The notes below the pieces were generated by a model. It was not told where the DNA came from. It saw only the letters and a list, made by a program, of their open reading frames with translations, and searched no databases. This document shows positions 1-8,452 of a DNA stretch of 64,000 bases, piece after piece. The stretch is from Acinetobacter bohemicus ANC 3994 (GTDB lineage Bacteria; Pseudomonadota; Gammaproteobacteria; Pseudomonadales; Moraxellaceae). Every line of letters begins with the position of its first letter. Positions within the stretch are counted from its first letter, which is position 1. The stretch spans positions 87,395 to 151,394 of the forward strand of contig NZ_KB849175.1 in the NCBI RefSeq assembly GCF_000367925.1, read 5' to 3'. Position numbers and translations under genes: made by a program.

Positions 1-168
1 CGTTTAGGACGGTCATCAAACGAACGTTGTGGACGATCACCGAAACCACCTTCACGACGTGGCGCTGGACGATCACCGAAATCACGTTTAGGACGGTCAT
101 CAAACGAACGTTGTGGACGATCACCAAAACCGCCTTCACGACGTGGAGCTGGACGATCACCGAAATCA
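1..168. repeat. 84-bp in-frame tandem repeat in the rhlE tail
   Basis: Two nearly identical 84-bp units (1-84 and 85-168) encode 28-residue repeats in the basic tail of the helicase. They differ at a few positions only. The array touches the window edge, so the copy number is unknown. Units divisible by three let the tail grow or shrink without breaking the frame. Confidence 0.85.
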
Positions 169-1577
169 CGACGTGGACGATCTTCGCCACCAAACGCTGG
201 ACGCTCAGTACGAGGTTTGTCATCGTAGCTACGACGTGGACGATCATCACCGCCTTCACGACGTTTGAAGTTGCTTTCGCCTTCGAAACGACGACCACCG
301 CCATCACGACCACGACCGCCGCCATCACGACCACCGCCAAAACCGCCACGACCACGACCACCGCCATCACGACCACGACCGCCGCCATCACGACTACCGC
401 GTGCAGGAGGTGGAGATGGCTCAAGACCTTCAATTTCAGATACGCTTAAACGTGCATCTAGGAAGTCTTCAAGCGCGCGAATTTTGCCGCGTTCACGGTA
501 AGTTGCAAGTGTAATTGCATTACCTGTACGACCAGCACGACCTGTACGGCCAATACGGTGTACATAGTCTTCGTTCTTCATTGGAAGACCGAAGTTAATT
601 ACGTGTGAAATTGTTGGTACGTCAAGACCACGAGCAGCAACATCAGTTGCAACTAAAATCTTAGCGCGACCTTCACGAATGCTACGTAAACGACGGTTAC
701 GAACAGTTTGTGGCATAGCACCGTGAAGCGCTACAACTGATAGACCTGCTTCAGCAAGTTCTTCAGCCAACATATCGGTATCTTCTTGAGTGCTTGCAAA
801 CACAACAGCTTGATCTACAGACTCATCAGACAACCAATGCGTAAGTAATTTTTTCTTGTGTTCGAAGCCATCAGTCCAATGCAATGTTTGCGTGATGTCC
901 GTATTGGTAGAGTGACCAGTTTCGATCGCAATACGCATCGGATCATTCATCATGCGTTCAGCAAGCGTAATAATACGCGGTGCAAAAGTTGCAGAGAACA
1001 TCAAGGTTTGTTTACGGTTTGCCGCTAACTCACCAATTGCTTCTAAGTCTTCAGAGAAACCTAGATCAAGCATACGGTCAGCTTCATCGACAATTAATGC
1101 ATCAACATTATCAAGTTTAATTTGACGACGGTTAACAAGATCAAGTAAACGACCTGGAGTCGCAACAACAACTTGTGCACCTTTTAACTGTTGGATTTGT
1201 TTACCAAAAGGCATACCACCCATAATCGCAGCAACACGCACACCTTTCATATGACGTACCAATGCAATTGCATCTTGACATACTTGTTGTGCAAGTTCGC
1301 GAGTTGGTGAAATCACCAAAATATTCGGTTGTGTAATCGCTTTCATGCGATCTTTAAATGGCACTAGCGTATCTTGATTCGCTAAACCGTTTAAAGTAGG
1401 TAATAAGAATGCAGCAGTTTTACCAGAACCTGTTTGGCTTGATACAAGAAGGTCTTTACCTTCGAGTGCAGCTGGAATCGCTTGTTCTTGTACAGGAGTT
1501 GGTGTAGTAAAGCCTAAACCTTCGATCGCTAGTGTTAAAGACTCATCGAGGGAAAAATCAGCAAAAGTTTTGCTCAT
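1..1577 (-). CDS. rhlE: DEAD-box ATP-dependent RNA helicase, RhlE type (C-terminus cut by window edge)
   Basis: ATP-dependent RNA unwinding enzyme; the family acts in ribosome assembly, mRNA decay and cold adaptation. The reading frame opens at ATG 1577 and runs off the left edge without a stop. In order I see a Q-motif (GFTTPTPVQEQAIP), Walker A (SQTGSGKT), PTRELAQ, TPGRLLD, the DEAD box in DEADRMLDLGF, SAT, then the second RecA domain with ATDVAARGLD and HRIGRTGRAG. After about residue 395 the protein becomes a low-complexity RGG-rich tail, then a tail of FGDRP, RREGG and SFDDRP motifs encoded by an 84-bp tandem repeat. Such basic tails bind RNA. A long leader (about 275 nt if the promoter call is right) precedes the gene, as is common for cold-inducible helicases. 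RhlE versus the related DeaD/CsdA or SrmB is judged from the short N-terminus and tail only. Confidence 0.92.
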   Translation of the reverse strand, partial: MSKTFADFSLDESLTLAIEGLGFTTPTPVQEQAIPAALEGKDLLVSSQTGSGKTAAFLLPTLNGLANQDTLVPFKDRMKAITQPNILVISPTRELAQQVCQDAIALVRHMKGVRVAAIMGGMPFGKQIQQLKGAQVVVATPGRLLDLVNRRQIKLDNVDALIVDEADRMLDLGFSEDLEAIGELAANRKQTLMFSATFAPRIITLAERMMNDPMRIAIETGHSTNTDITQTLHWTDGFEHKKKLLTHWLSDESVDQAVVFASTQEDTDMLAEELAEAGLSVVALHGAMPQTVRNRRLRSIREGRAKILVATDVAARGLDVPTISHVINFGLPMKNEDYVHRIGRTGRAGRTGNAITLATYRERGKIRALEDFLDARLSVSEIEGLEPSPPPARGSRDGGGRGRDGGGRGRGGFGGGRDGGGRGRDGGGRRFEGESNFKRREGGDDRPRRSYDDKPRTERPAFGGEDRPRRDFGDRPAPRREGGFGDRPQRSFDDRPKRDFGDRPAPRREGGFGDRPQRSFDDRPK

Positions 1578-2070
1578 AGAGAGTGTTCACCCTAAAGTGG
1601 GTGCTCCATTTAATAAATTACAATATGGACATCGGCAAAAAGCGGCACAGCAAATAGAGCTGAAAAAATAAGGATTCAGCAGCGATCCGAATAACGACGA
1701 TGTGGATATAACGCACGTATATGATTACGGCCGCAAACCTGAAGGAATCGCTTAAGCGATTGGGGCGCGAAGGATATGTCCTCTCTATGGACAGCACGCG
1801 CATACAATGATTAGAAGATAATGTTCAGGTAAAGAACGGAAATTTAAGTGCGTGACGGCATGATAACAGAATCATTTTAAAAAGTAATCATTTTTTTCGA
1901 TTAAATTATGAATATGTACTGTTTTTTTCAGTAACAGTCTATTTTACAACTTATTTTTTGTTTAATTTTTAAACAAAAATTTATATAAAGAGCTGATCCA
2001 GAAATTAAATGACTTAGATAGCCGCTTAAAAACAACCTTTGCAGAGCATATAAGCTTTTGCCTGAAATAT
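1578..2070. other. Long non-coding stretch: leader and promoter of rhlE
   Basis: About 490 bases without a convincing gene. A small frame on the minus strand (1618-1803) has no ribosome site and no recognisable product. The stretch nearest the helicase is likely its 5' leader; the part beyond about 1890 is very AT-rich, with nothing else I can name. Confidence 0.5.
1860..1887 (-). promoter_or_regulatory. Candidate sigma-70 promoter of rhlE
   Basis: On the minus strand TTACTT (1887-1882) and TATCAT (1865-1860) are 16 bases apart. Transcription from here would give a leader of about 275 nt before the helicase ATG at 1577. Found by eye only. Confidence 0.35.
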
Positions 2071-2095
2071 AAAAAGCCCTCACATGGAGAGCTTT
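2071..2095 (-). terminator. Terminator of suhB
   Basis: Stem 2073-2081 with 2087-2095 (one G-U type pair), loop of five bases, and a T run on the minus strand after the stem. It lies just past the suhB stop. Confidence 0.75.
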
Positions 2096-2121
2096 CATTC
2101 TATCACTCGGTCAAATCAAGC

Positions 2122-2952
2122 TTACTTTGCTGCGTCACCCCAAGCTGGAACAACAGCTTGCATTAAAGGTTTGAGCATTTTCATCGAGCAAGCAATCACT
2201 TGACCATTTTCCATAGAGTCAGAACCACCACGTGCGTCGACGACAGTACCACCCGCTTCTTTAACGATTAACTCGCCCGCAGCGATATCCCAAGGTTTCA
2301 AACCAAGTTCGAAGTAACCATCAAGACGACCCGCAGCCACATAGGCCAAGTCTAACGCAGCAGAACCTGAACGACGGAATTGTGCGCCAGCTTCAGTCAC
2401 GTTTAATAATGAGTCAAAATGGTTTTTCGCATAAGAAACCACTTCACCATTACGTTTATTACGGTAAGCATGACCCACAGCCAAGAACGTATTATCTAAG
2501 CTGTCTTTTACATTTACGCGAATACGACGTTGATTCATCATAGCACCACGGCCACGACTTGCAGAGAAAAGCTCATCTTTCACAGGGTCATAAATAACGC
2601 CATGCTGAGTGATGCCTTTATGCTTAACAGCAATAGAAATACAGAAATGTGGGAAACCGTGAATAAAGTTTAGCGTACCGTCAAGAGGGTCAATCACCCA
2701 ACACCAATCAGCGTCGTGACCTTTACCTTCTTGCAGACCAAACTCTTCGCCTAGGAAGCTGTGGTTTTTATAACTTTTACGGAGCGTGTCGATAGCCAAC
2801 TGTTCTAAATAACGGTCTACACGCGTTACTGGGCCATCAATCCCTTTTTCTTCGACTTGTAGATCGAGTTTATGACGATTTTGATGCGCTTTTAAAAGCT
2901 CTTGACCAACTAATTGAGCCGCACGCGCAGCCATAACCACCATAGGTTCCAT
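2122..2952 (-). CDS. suhB: Inositol-1-monophosphatase SuhB
   Basis: Mg-dependent phosphatase of the inositol monophosphatase family (276 aa); in gamma-proteobacteria SuhB also joins ribosomal RNA antitermination complexes. Metal-site motifs are present: GEEFG near residue 70 and WVIDPLDGTLNF near residue 90, and a late GLKPWDIAAGELIVKEAGG motif. The start was placed at ATG 2952 (MEPMVVMAARAAQ), which fits the usual N-terminus of the family. A longer frame reaches 3009, but it would run into the dxs terminator at 2998-3034, which argues against it. Downstream of dxs on the same strand, with its own terminator. Confidence 0.93.
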   Translation of the reverse strand: MEPMVVMAARAAQLVGQELLKAHQNRHKLDLQVEEKGIDGPVTRVDRYLEQLAIDTLRKSYKNHSFLGEEFGLQEGKGHDADWCWVIDPLDGTLNFIHGFPHFCISIAVKHKGITQHGVIYDPVKDELFSASRGRGAMMNQRRIRVNVKDSLDNTFLAVGHAYRNKRNGEVVSYAKNHFDSLLNVTEAGAQFRRSGSAALDLAYVAAGRLDGYFELGLKPWDIAAGELIVKEAGGTVVDARGGSDSMENGQVIACSMKMLKPLMQAVVPAWGDAAK

Positions 2953-2997
2953 TGAACACCCACTACAAATTGAAGATACTGATAAAGAATAATGCAT

Positions 2998-3034
2998 AAA
3001 AGCCCGCACATTTTAGCAAATATGCAGGCTTTTA
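2998..3034 (-). terminator. Terminator of dxs
   Basis: Stem 2999-3008 with 3023-3032 (ten pairs, one wobble) placed right after the dxs stop. It separates dxs from suhB and overlaps the over-extended suhB frame. Confidence 0.75.
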
Positions 3035-3063
3035 GGGGAAAAATGTTTCTAAAATTTAATAAA

Positions 3064-4974
3064 TCAAGATGAAACGGTTTGCATCAGTTTCAACCACACC
3101 AATTCAATCGATTTTTCAATGCCTTTGCTATCCAGCCCTGCTTGTTGCAACATTTGTGCATGTGAGGCTTGGTGCATAAAGGTATCAGGCAAACCTAAAT
3201 TTAAAGTCGGTTTAACAATTTGTGCTTGAGCCAAGTATTCATTGACTGCACTGCCCGCACCCGCCATCACGGCATGCTCTTCAACCGTCACAAATAAATT
3301 GCTGCTTGGCGCAAGTGCTGCAATCATCTGTTCATCAAGTGGTTTCACAAAGCGCATATTCACGACACGGACACCGACATCATGGGTTTGTGCCAACGCT
3401 TGTGCTGCTTCTATTGCAACCGTTACACGACTGCCAAAAGCCAGAATACTGATTTGTTCATCGTATTGTTCATTAAAGCTTGCCACAATTTCCGCTTTAC
3501 CAATCTCTAAAGCACTTAATTGTTGTTGAATTTCCACTCCAACACCATTGCCACGCGGATAGCGTACAGCAGCAGGGCCTGAATATAAGTAAGCGGTATG
3601 CAACATTTGACGACATTCATTTTCGTCTTTCGGTGCCATGATCACCATATTTGGTACGGTACGCATAAATGCATAATCATAAGCACCGGCATGCGTTGGG
3701 CCATCCTCACCCACCAAACCAGCGCGATCGATCGCAAAAGTTACATCTAAATTTTGTAAAGCAACATCGTGAACCAACTGATCATAACCACGTTGTAAAA
3801 AGGTCGAATAAATCGCCACAACAGGTTTCAACCCTTCACAGGCCATGCCCGCCGCCAAAGTCACTGCGTGCTGTTCCGCAATAGCGACATCAAAGAAACG
3901 GGTCGGAAATTGTTTGGCAAATTTCACCATGCCTGAACCTTCACACATGGCTGGGGTAATTGCCAGTAAGCGGTCATCTTGTGCCGCTTCATCACACAGC
4001 CATTGCCCAAAGACATCGGAATATTTAGGGGCAACATTTGCTGAAGCGACTGCATTTATTTTACTAATAGCATGATATTTAATTTGATCGGATTCAGCAG
4101 GAATAAAGCCTTTACCCTTTTTGGTATAGATGTGAATTAAGCGTGGTCCTTGACGTTTTTTCAGTGCATTAAAGACTTGAACCAACTGATTCACATCATG
4201 ACCATCGAAAGGCCCAAAGTAGTCAAAACCAATGGCTTTAAATAGGTTGTCTGCGGCATCCGTAGCTGAACTGTGCAAACGTGAGTTATAAGTCCATGCA
4301 GGATGTGGCTGAACAAAAGCCTCGCCCGTTTCTGAAATATTGACCGATTGACCACTTTCCCAAATCGCGGCAAGGTGTTTAGCAAAGCCACCTGTGCTAC
4401 ATGAAATGGACATATCATTGTCATTCAGCACGACCATCAAGTCAGCATTATGCGCTACAGCGTCATTCATGGCTTCAAAAGCCATTCCAGCCGTCATGGC
4501 ACCATCACCAATAATGGCAACCACTTCACATGGATCTTTTTGGTAACGACGTGCCAGTGCCATGCCTAAACCGGCAGAAATGGCAGTTGAAGAATGTCCA
4601 ACACCAAAGGTATCAAACACCGATTCTTCACGGGTCGGAAATGCAGCTAAACCATCTTTAGTCCGAATCGTGGTGAGTTGTTCACGGCGACCTGTTAATG
4701 CTTTATGCGGATAAGCCTGATGACCCACATCCCAAATTAAACGGTCATGTGGGGTATTGAAACAATAATGCAAAGCGACCGTTAGTTCGATCACCCCAAG
4801 GTTGGCACCAAAATGGCCCCCACTTTGTCCTGCTGCATACAAAATGTATTGACGTAACTCATCTGCCACTTTTTCTAATTGGCTACGCTCGAGCAAACGT
4901 AATTGTTGTGGGTGATCAATCGCATCCAGCAACGGTGTTATAGGGCGGTGAGTTGGTATTTCTGTATACAACAT
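3064..4974 (-). CDS. dxs: 1-deoxy-D-xylulose-5-phosphate synthase
   Basis: Thiamine-diphosphate enzyme that condenses pyruvate and glyceraldehyde 3-phosphate, the first step of the MEP isoprenoid pathway; ispH of the same pathway lies at 54.5 kb. 636 aa, normal length. Visible motifs: GGHFGANLGVIELTVALH in the N-terminal domain, the ThDP/Mg motif GDGAMTAGMAFEAMND...NDNDMSIS, the central EDGPTHAG region, and a transketolase C-terminal domain. I chose ATG 4974 (MLYTEIPTHRP) with AGAAGG 11 bases upstream rather than the in-frame TTG at 4983. Divergent from ribA. Confidence 0.96.
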   Translation of the reverse strand: MLYTEIPTHRPITPLLDAIDHPQQLRLLERSQLEKVADELRQYILYAAGQSGGHFGANLGVIELTVALHYCFNTPHDRLIWDVGHQAYPHKALTGRREQLTTIRTKDGLAAFPTREESVFDTFGVGHSSTAISAGLGMALARRYQKDPCEVVAIIGDGAMTAGMAFEAMNDAVAHNADLMVVLNDNDMSISCSTGGFAKHLAAIWESGQSVNISETGEAFVQPHPAWTYNSRLHSSATDAADNLFKAIGFDYFGPFDGHDVNQLVQVFNALKKRQGPRLIHIYTKKGKGFIPAESDQIKYHAISKINAVASANVAPKYSDVFGQWLCDEAAQDDRLLAITPAMCEGSGMVKFAKQFPTRFFDVAIAEQHAVTLAAGMACEGLKPVVAIYSTFLQRGYDQLVHDVALQNLDVTFAIDRAGLVGEDGPTHAGAYDYAFMRTVPNMVIMAPKDENECRQMLHTAYLYSGPAAVRYPRGNGVGVEIQQQLSALEIGKAEIVASFNEQYDEQISILAFGSRVTVAIEAAQALAQTHDVGVRVVNMRFVKPLDEQMIAALAPSSNLFVTVEEHAVMAGAGSAVNEYLAQAQIVKPTLNLGLPDTFMHQASHAQMLQQAGLDSKGIEKSIELVWLKLMQTVSS

Positions 4975-5282
4975 AAATGGCAAAGCCTTCTAAAGCCTGG
5001 CAAATCCTAAGCTAGGTAAATGGGTTACTCGATCATATTGTCGAATTGTATCACCTTTAAATCAGCCACATTTCTAGCGATGCAGTTTTGAGGAGTTCTC
5101 TCAACTGGGTGTTTACTCATAAACTCAGATTATCCTGAATAATCTTACTATTTATCAACCATTATCGTTCGCTTTATACAAAAAAGAAAATCTTCTGCAT
5201 AATTTCAACATAGCAATTCTACCAATGTCCAAGCATTACGCTATACTTTAGTCAATTAATAAGCTATCTGACGGGTTAAGCA
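4975..5282. promoter_or_regulatory. dxs-ribA divergent promoter region
   Basis: About 308 bases between divergent genes. A good -10-like TATACT lies at 5242-5247 for ribA. No riboswitch fold was recognised, and ribA in this position does not have the FMN element seen at some riboflavin genes. Confidence 0.45.
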
Positions 5283-5885
5283 GTGCCTATAGAATTTGTT
5301 GCAACTTCAAGATTACCAACCGCTTTTGGTGAATTCAAAATCACTGTATTTCAAGATCCAGAAACTGGTGAAGAGCATGTAGCACTTTCTAAAGGTCTCG
5401 ACACGGCACCCACGGCTCCGGTCTTGGTGCGAATTCACTCTGAATGTTTAACTGGCGATGCCTTTGCCTCACTCAAATGTGATTGTGGACCTCAGTTACA
5501 AGCCACACAAAAATTAATCAATGAGGTGGGGCAAGGTGTGATTTTATACTTACGCCAAGAAGGCCGTGGTATTGGGCTAACCAATAAAATTCGTGCCTAT
5601 GCTTTGCAAGATCAAGGCCATGATACGGTTGATGCCAACTTAATGTTGAATTTACCCGCGGATGCTCGACGTTACGACATGTGCAATATCATGCTGGAGC
5701 ATTTACAGATTAAACAAGTCAAATTGGTGACTAACAATCCATCAAAAATTAAAGCGTTAAAAGAACTTGGTATTGATGTGGTTGCCCGTGTTCCCCTGAC
5801 TGTCGGTTTAAATCCGTTTAATGCGGACTATTTAAAAACCAAACATGAACGTATGTCACATATGTATGATAAAGATGACTTCTAA
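5283..5885 (+). CDS. ribA: GTP cyclohydrolase II
   Basis: Opens GTP to 2,5-diamino-6-ribosylamino-pyrimidinone phosphate, first committed step of riboflavin synthesis. 200 aa, a stand-alone RibA not fused to RibB. Zinc cysteines appear as HSECLTGDAFASLKCDCG, and the catalytic/GTP motif as RQEGRGIGL. The start is GTG 5283; no in-frame ATG fits the family N-terminus (PIEFVATSRLPTAFG). Followed by a strong terminator. Confidence 0.96.
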   Translation: MPIEFVATSRLPTAFGEFKITVFQDPETGEEHVALSKGLDTAPTAPVLVRIHSECLTGDAFASLKCDCGPQLQATQKLINEVGQGVILYLRQEGRGIGLTNKIRAYALQDQGHDTVDANLMLNLPADARRYDMCNIMLEHLQIKQVKLVTNNPSKIKALKELGIDVVARVPLTVGLNPFNADYLKTKHERMSHMYDKDDF

Positions 5886-5919
5886 TTCATTTTAAAAAAT
5901 ATTATAAATCATACAATTC

Positions 5920-5962
5920 AGGGATTTTTTACAAGATGTTAAAAAATCCCTTACTTTTTTTA
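5920..5962 (+). terminator. Terminator of ribA
   Basis: Perfect 12-pair stem: AGGGATTTTTTA (5920-5931) with its complement ending near 5951, then a T-rich tail. Confidence 0.85.
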
Positions 5963-6016
5963 TGACTTTATGCTTTGATGTATTCAGTCCTTAAAATCAT
6001 GCTATAGAGGTCATCT

Positions 6017-6955
6017 ATGCAGAACCCAACGTCAGCTGATATTCAACGCGTTCGCGAATTTCTCCTCGATTTACAAGCCCGTATTTGTGCAGGTCTAGAA
6101 CAACGAGAATTACAGAGTGGTGGCACTGCTCAATTTGAGATTGATGATTGGGAACGCCCTGAAGGTGGTGGCGGTCGTTCACGCGTTTTACAAAATGGTA
6201 CGGTGATTGAAAAAGGTGGCGTGATGTTTTCACACATCAATATTTCAAAACTTCCTGCTTCTGCAACTGAACGTCATCCACAAATTGCTGGAGCGAAAGC
6301 ACAAGCTTTAGGGGTTTCTTTAGTCATTCACCCAAAAAACCCCAATGTTCCGACCTCACATGCCAATGTACGTTTATTTGTTGCCGAGCCTGAAGGGCAA
6401 GATCCTATTTGGTGGTTTGGTGGTGGCTTTGACTTAACCCCATTTTATCCAGATGATGAAGATATCTTGGCTTGGCATCAAAAAGCCCATGACCTGTGTG
6501 CCCCTTTTGGTGACGGCGTATATGTAGAACATAAAAAATGGTGTGATGACTACTTCTATTTAAAGCATCGTGATGAACAACGCGGTGTCGGTGGATTGTT
6601 CTTTGATGATTTAAATCAATGGGATTTTGAAACCTGTTTTCAATATATTCAAGCCGTGGGTAATGGTTATTTAGACGCCATTTTGCCGATTTTCCAACGT
6701 CATCAAAATCAGCCTTATAGCCAAGCACAACGTGAATTTCAGCTCTACCGTCGTGGTCGTTATGTGGAATATAATTTGGTTTATGACCGCGGTACTTTGT
6801 TTGGTTTACAAACGGGTGGGCGGATTGAATCGATTTTGGTCAGTATGCCACCGCTTGCCGCTTGGTCATATCGTCCGGAATGGGATGAGGATTCAACTGA
6901 AAAACGCTTAACCGATTACTACTTAAAACCACATGATTGGTTAACTGAACTTTAA
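6017..6955 (+). CDS. hemF: Oxygen-dependent coproporphyrinogen III oxidase
   Basis: Aerobic conversion of coproporphyrinogen III to protoporphyrinogen IX in heme synthesis. 312 aa, typical length. Characteristic motifs: WERPEGGGGRSRVLQNG near residue 45, SHANVRLF and WWFGGGFDLTPFYP near 125-150, and YVEYNLVYDRGTLFGLQTGGR near 250. The start ATG 6017 has TAGAGG upstream. Single gene with its own terminator; hemW, a paralogue of the oxygen-independent enzyme, lies at 14.0-15.2 kb. Confidence 0.97.
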   Translation: MQNPTSADIQRVREFLLDLQARICAGLEQRELQSGGTAQFEIDDWERPEGGGGRSRVLQNGTVIEKGGVMFSHINISKLPASATERHPQIAGAKAQALGVSLVIHPKNPNVPTSHANVRLFVAEPEGQDPIWWFGGGFDLTPFYPDDEDILAWHQKAHDLCAPFGDGVYVEHKKWCDDYFYLKHRDEQRGVGGLFFDDLNQWDFETCFQYIQAVGNGYLDAILPIFQRHQNQPYSQAQREFQLYRRGRYVEYNLVYDRGTLFGLQTGGRIESILVSMPPLAAWSYRPEWDEDSTEKRLTDYYLKPHDWLTEL

Positions 6956-6976
6956 TCGTTGAACATTTAAAAAATT

Positions 6977-7012
6977 AACCCCTTTTTTCCATATTGGATC
7001 AAAGGGGTTTTT
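6977..7012 (+). terminator. Terminator of hemF
   Basis: Stem AACCCCTTT (6977-6985) with AAAGGGGTT (7001-7009), followed by T residues. Confidence 0.8.
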
Positions 7013-7251
7013 CACTTTGATCTGGCTCTGATTTAATCTGGATTAAAAAATAAAATGTTTTGAATTAAAGTCATTTGCCTCTAAATATAATGGACTATTC
7101 CAGCAATAATAATGCTACCGACATATTTCCTTACAGCACAAGATACAGCGGCGTTTATAAAATCGTTTAGACTGGGCCATTGCATTGAATCGCTTTACAC
7201 CTATTTTCAAGCCAATATAAATGACAACAAACCATGCTTAAGGGAAAAATA

Positions 7252-7458
7252 ATGTTCAATAAAACGCTCAATCGCAAAGTCTTTTTATTTTGGTCAATTT
7301 TCATCATGATCCTGTGTTCCATGAGCATTACCTTATCATCAGACAATACCTTTTCCGATAGCTTATCCATTAGTTTTAGCGTGTTTGCTGGTTTTGCCTT
7401 ATTTTTTACTGCGGCAATGTTGCTTGAAGAAGTGGTGCACGACATCTGTAATCCTTAA
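7252..7458 (+). CDS. Small membrane protein of unknown function
   Basis: 68 aa. I do not recognise it. It has two hydrophobic spans (about residues 8-25 and 35-58) joined by a short polar loop with a serine/aspartate stretch, and ends in an acidic/polar tail (LLEEVVHDICNP). ATG 7252 has TAAGGGA six to twelve bases upstream, the clearest ribosome site nearby, so I prefer it to the ATG at 7234. An opposite-strand frame over the same bases lacks these features. Monocistronic between hemF and aroE. Confidence 0.55.
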   Translation: MFNKTLNRKVFLFWSIFIMILCSMSITLSSDNTFSDSLSISFSVFAGFALFFTAAMLLEEVVHDICNP

Positions 7459-7606
7459 GCTAAGTTTGATCCTATTTGCGTTTCCACATTAGACTTCATT
7501 ACTTTTTATATATTCTTATCCTTTTTATTTTCTCTCTGCTTCTGACTTTAGCCTTGTTTAAAAATCACGTATATTGAATGCCATTTCCGCACATGGGTCT
7601 TGTGAA

Positions 7607-8395
7607 ATGAGCAAACAATTCGCGGTGATTGGTCACCCTATCGAACAATCGCGCTCACCAGAACTTCATCATGCTTTTGCACAAAAAACAGGCATTGACC
7701 TCCATTACAGCAAACGCCTTGCGCCACTGGATGGTTTTGAAGCCAACATGAAAGAGTTTTTTGCCCAAGGTGGCATCGGCATGAATGTCACTGTACCTTT
7801 TAAAGAGCAAGCATTTGCACAATGCCACGTTCTGACTGAACGTGCCAAAATTGCCAAAGCGGTAAATACCCTGTGGATGCAAGATGGAAAGCTGCACGGC
7901 GACAATACCGATGGGCAAGGTTTGGTCGATGCCATTCAAGCCTTAAATTGGAATTTAGACAATACCGCTATTTTAATCATTGGTGCGGGTGGTGCAACGC
8001 GTGGCGTGGTCTACCCTTTGGTGCAAGCGGGTGTGAAAAAAATTGTCATTGCCAACCGGACCTTAGCGCGCGCTGAACAATTGGTCGCAGATTTAAAAGA
8101 TGCAGTTCCGCAAGCCACACTTGCTGCCGTTTCATTAGAAGATTTAAGCGGTGAGTTTGATCTGGTGATTAATGCCACATCCGCAAGCTTAAGTGGCGAT
8201 GCTTTAGTCTTACCGGAAACATTGCAGTTTAAATATGCTTATGAAATGGCCTATGGCAAACCGTCGAGCTTTTTAGATCAAGCCAAAGCACGTGGTCTCC
8301 CGACCTCTGAGGGTTATGGCATGTTGGTGGGTCAAGCGATTGAATCTTTTTCCATTTGGAATGGGGTCAAACCCGCGCTAAAAGATTTTCTTTAA
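7607..8395 (+). CDS. aroE: Shikimate dehydrogenase
   Basis: NADPH-dependent reduction of 3-dehydroshikimate to shikimate in the aromatic amino acid pathway. 262 aa. Shikimate-binding motif VIGHPIEQSRSPELHH at the N-terminus, NVTVPFKE with the catalytic lysine near residue 65, GDNTDGQG, and the Rossmann motif GAGGATRGV near residue 127. Start at ATG 7607 (MSKQFAVIGHP), which is where family members begin; a longer frame from a TTG further upstream is unlikely. Shares a bidirectional terminator with the convergent lipoprotein gene. Confidence 0.96.
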   Translation: MSKQFAVIGHPIEQSRSPELHHAFAQKTGIDLHYSKRLAPLDGFEANMKEFFAQGGIGMNVTVPFKEQAFAQCHVLTERAKIAKAVNTLWMQDGKLHGDNTDGQGLVDAIQALNWNLDNTAILIIGAGGATRGVVYPLVQAGVKKIVIANRTLARAEQLVADLKDAVPQATLAAVSLEDLSGEFDLVINATSASLSGDALVLPETLQFKYAYEMAYGKPSSFLDQAKARGLPTSEGYGMLVGQAIESFSIWNGVKPALKDFL

Positions 8396-8421
8396 ATCTA
8401 TTCTTTAAATATGTCCAAAAA

Positions 8422-8447
8422 AAAGAACCTCATCTGAGGTTCTTTTT
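8422..8447. terminator. Bidirectional terminator between aroE and the lipoprotein gene
   Basis: Ten-pair stem 8422-8431 with 8436-8445, four-base loop, A run before and T run after, so it can serve both convergent genes. Confidence 0.85.
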
Positions 8448-8452
8448 AATAC

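Noticed and set aside
27..501. Overlapping plus-strand frames rich in Thr or Pro/Arg
   Set aside because: They are mirror frames of the repetitive rhlE tail on the other strand.
1618..1803. Possible 61-residue protein on the minus strand in the rhlE leader
   Set aside because: No ribosome site, arginine/isoleucine-rich composition without a recognisable domain, and it lies in what is probably an untranslated leader.
5000..5282. FMN riboswitch upstream of ribA
   Set aside because: None of the conserved FMN-element blocks could be recognised.
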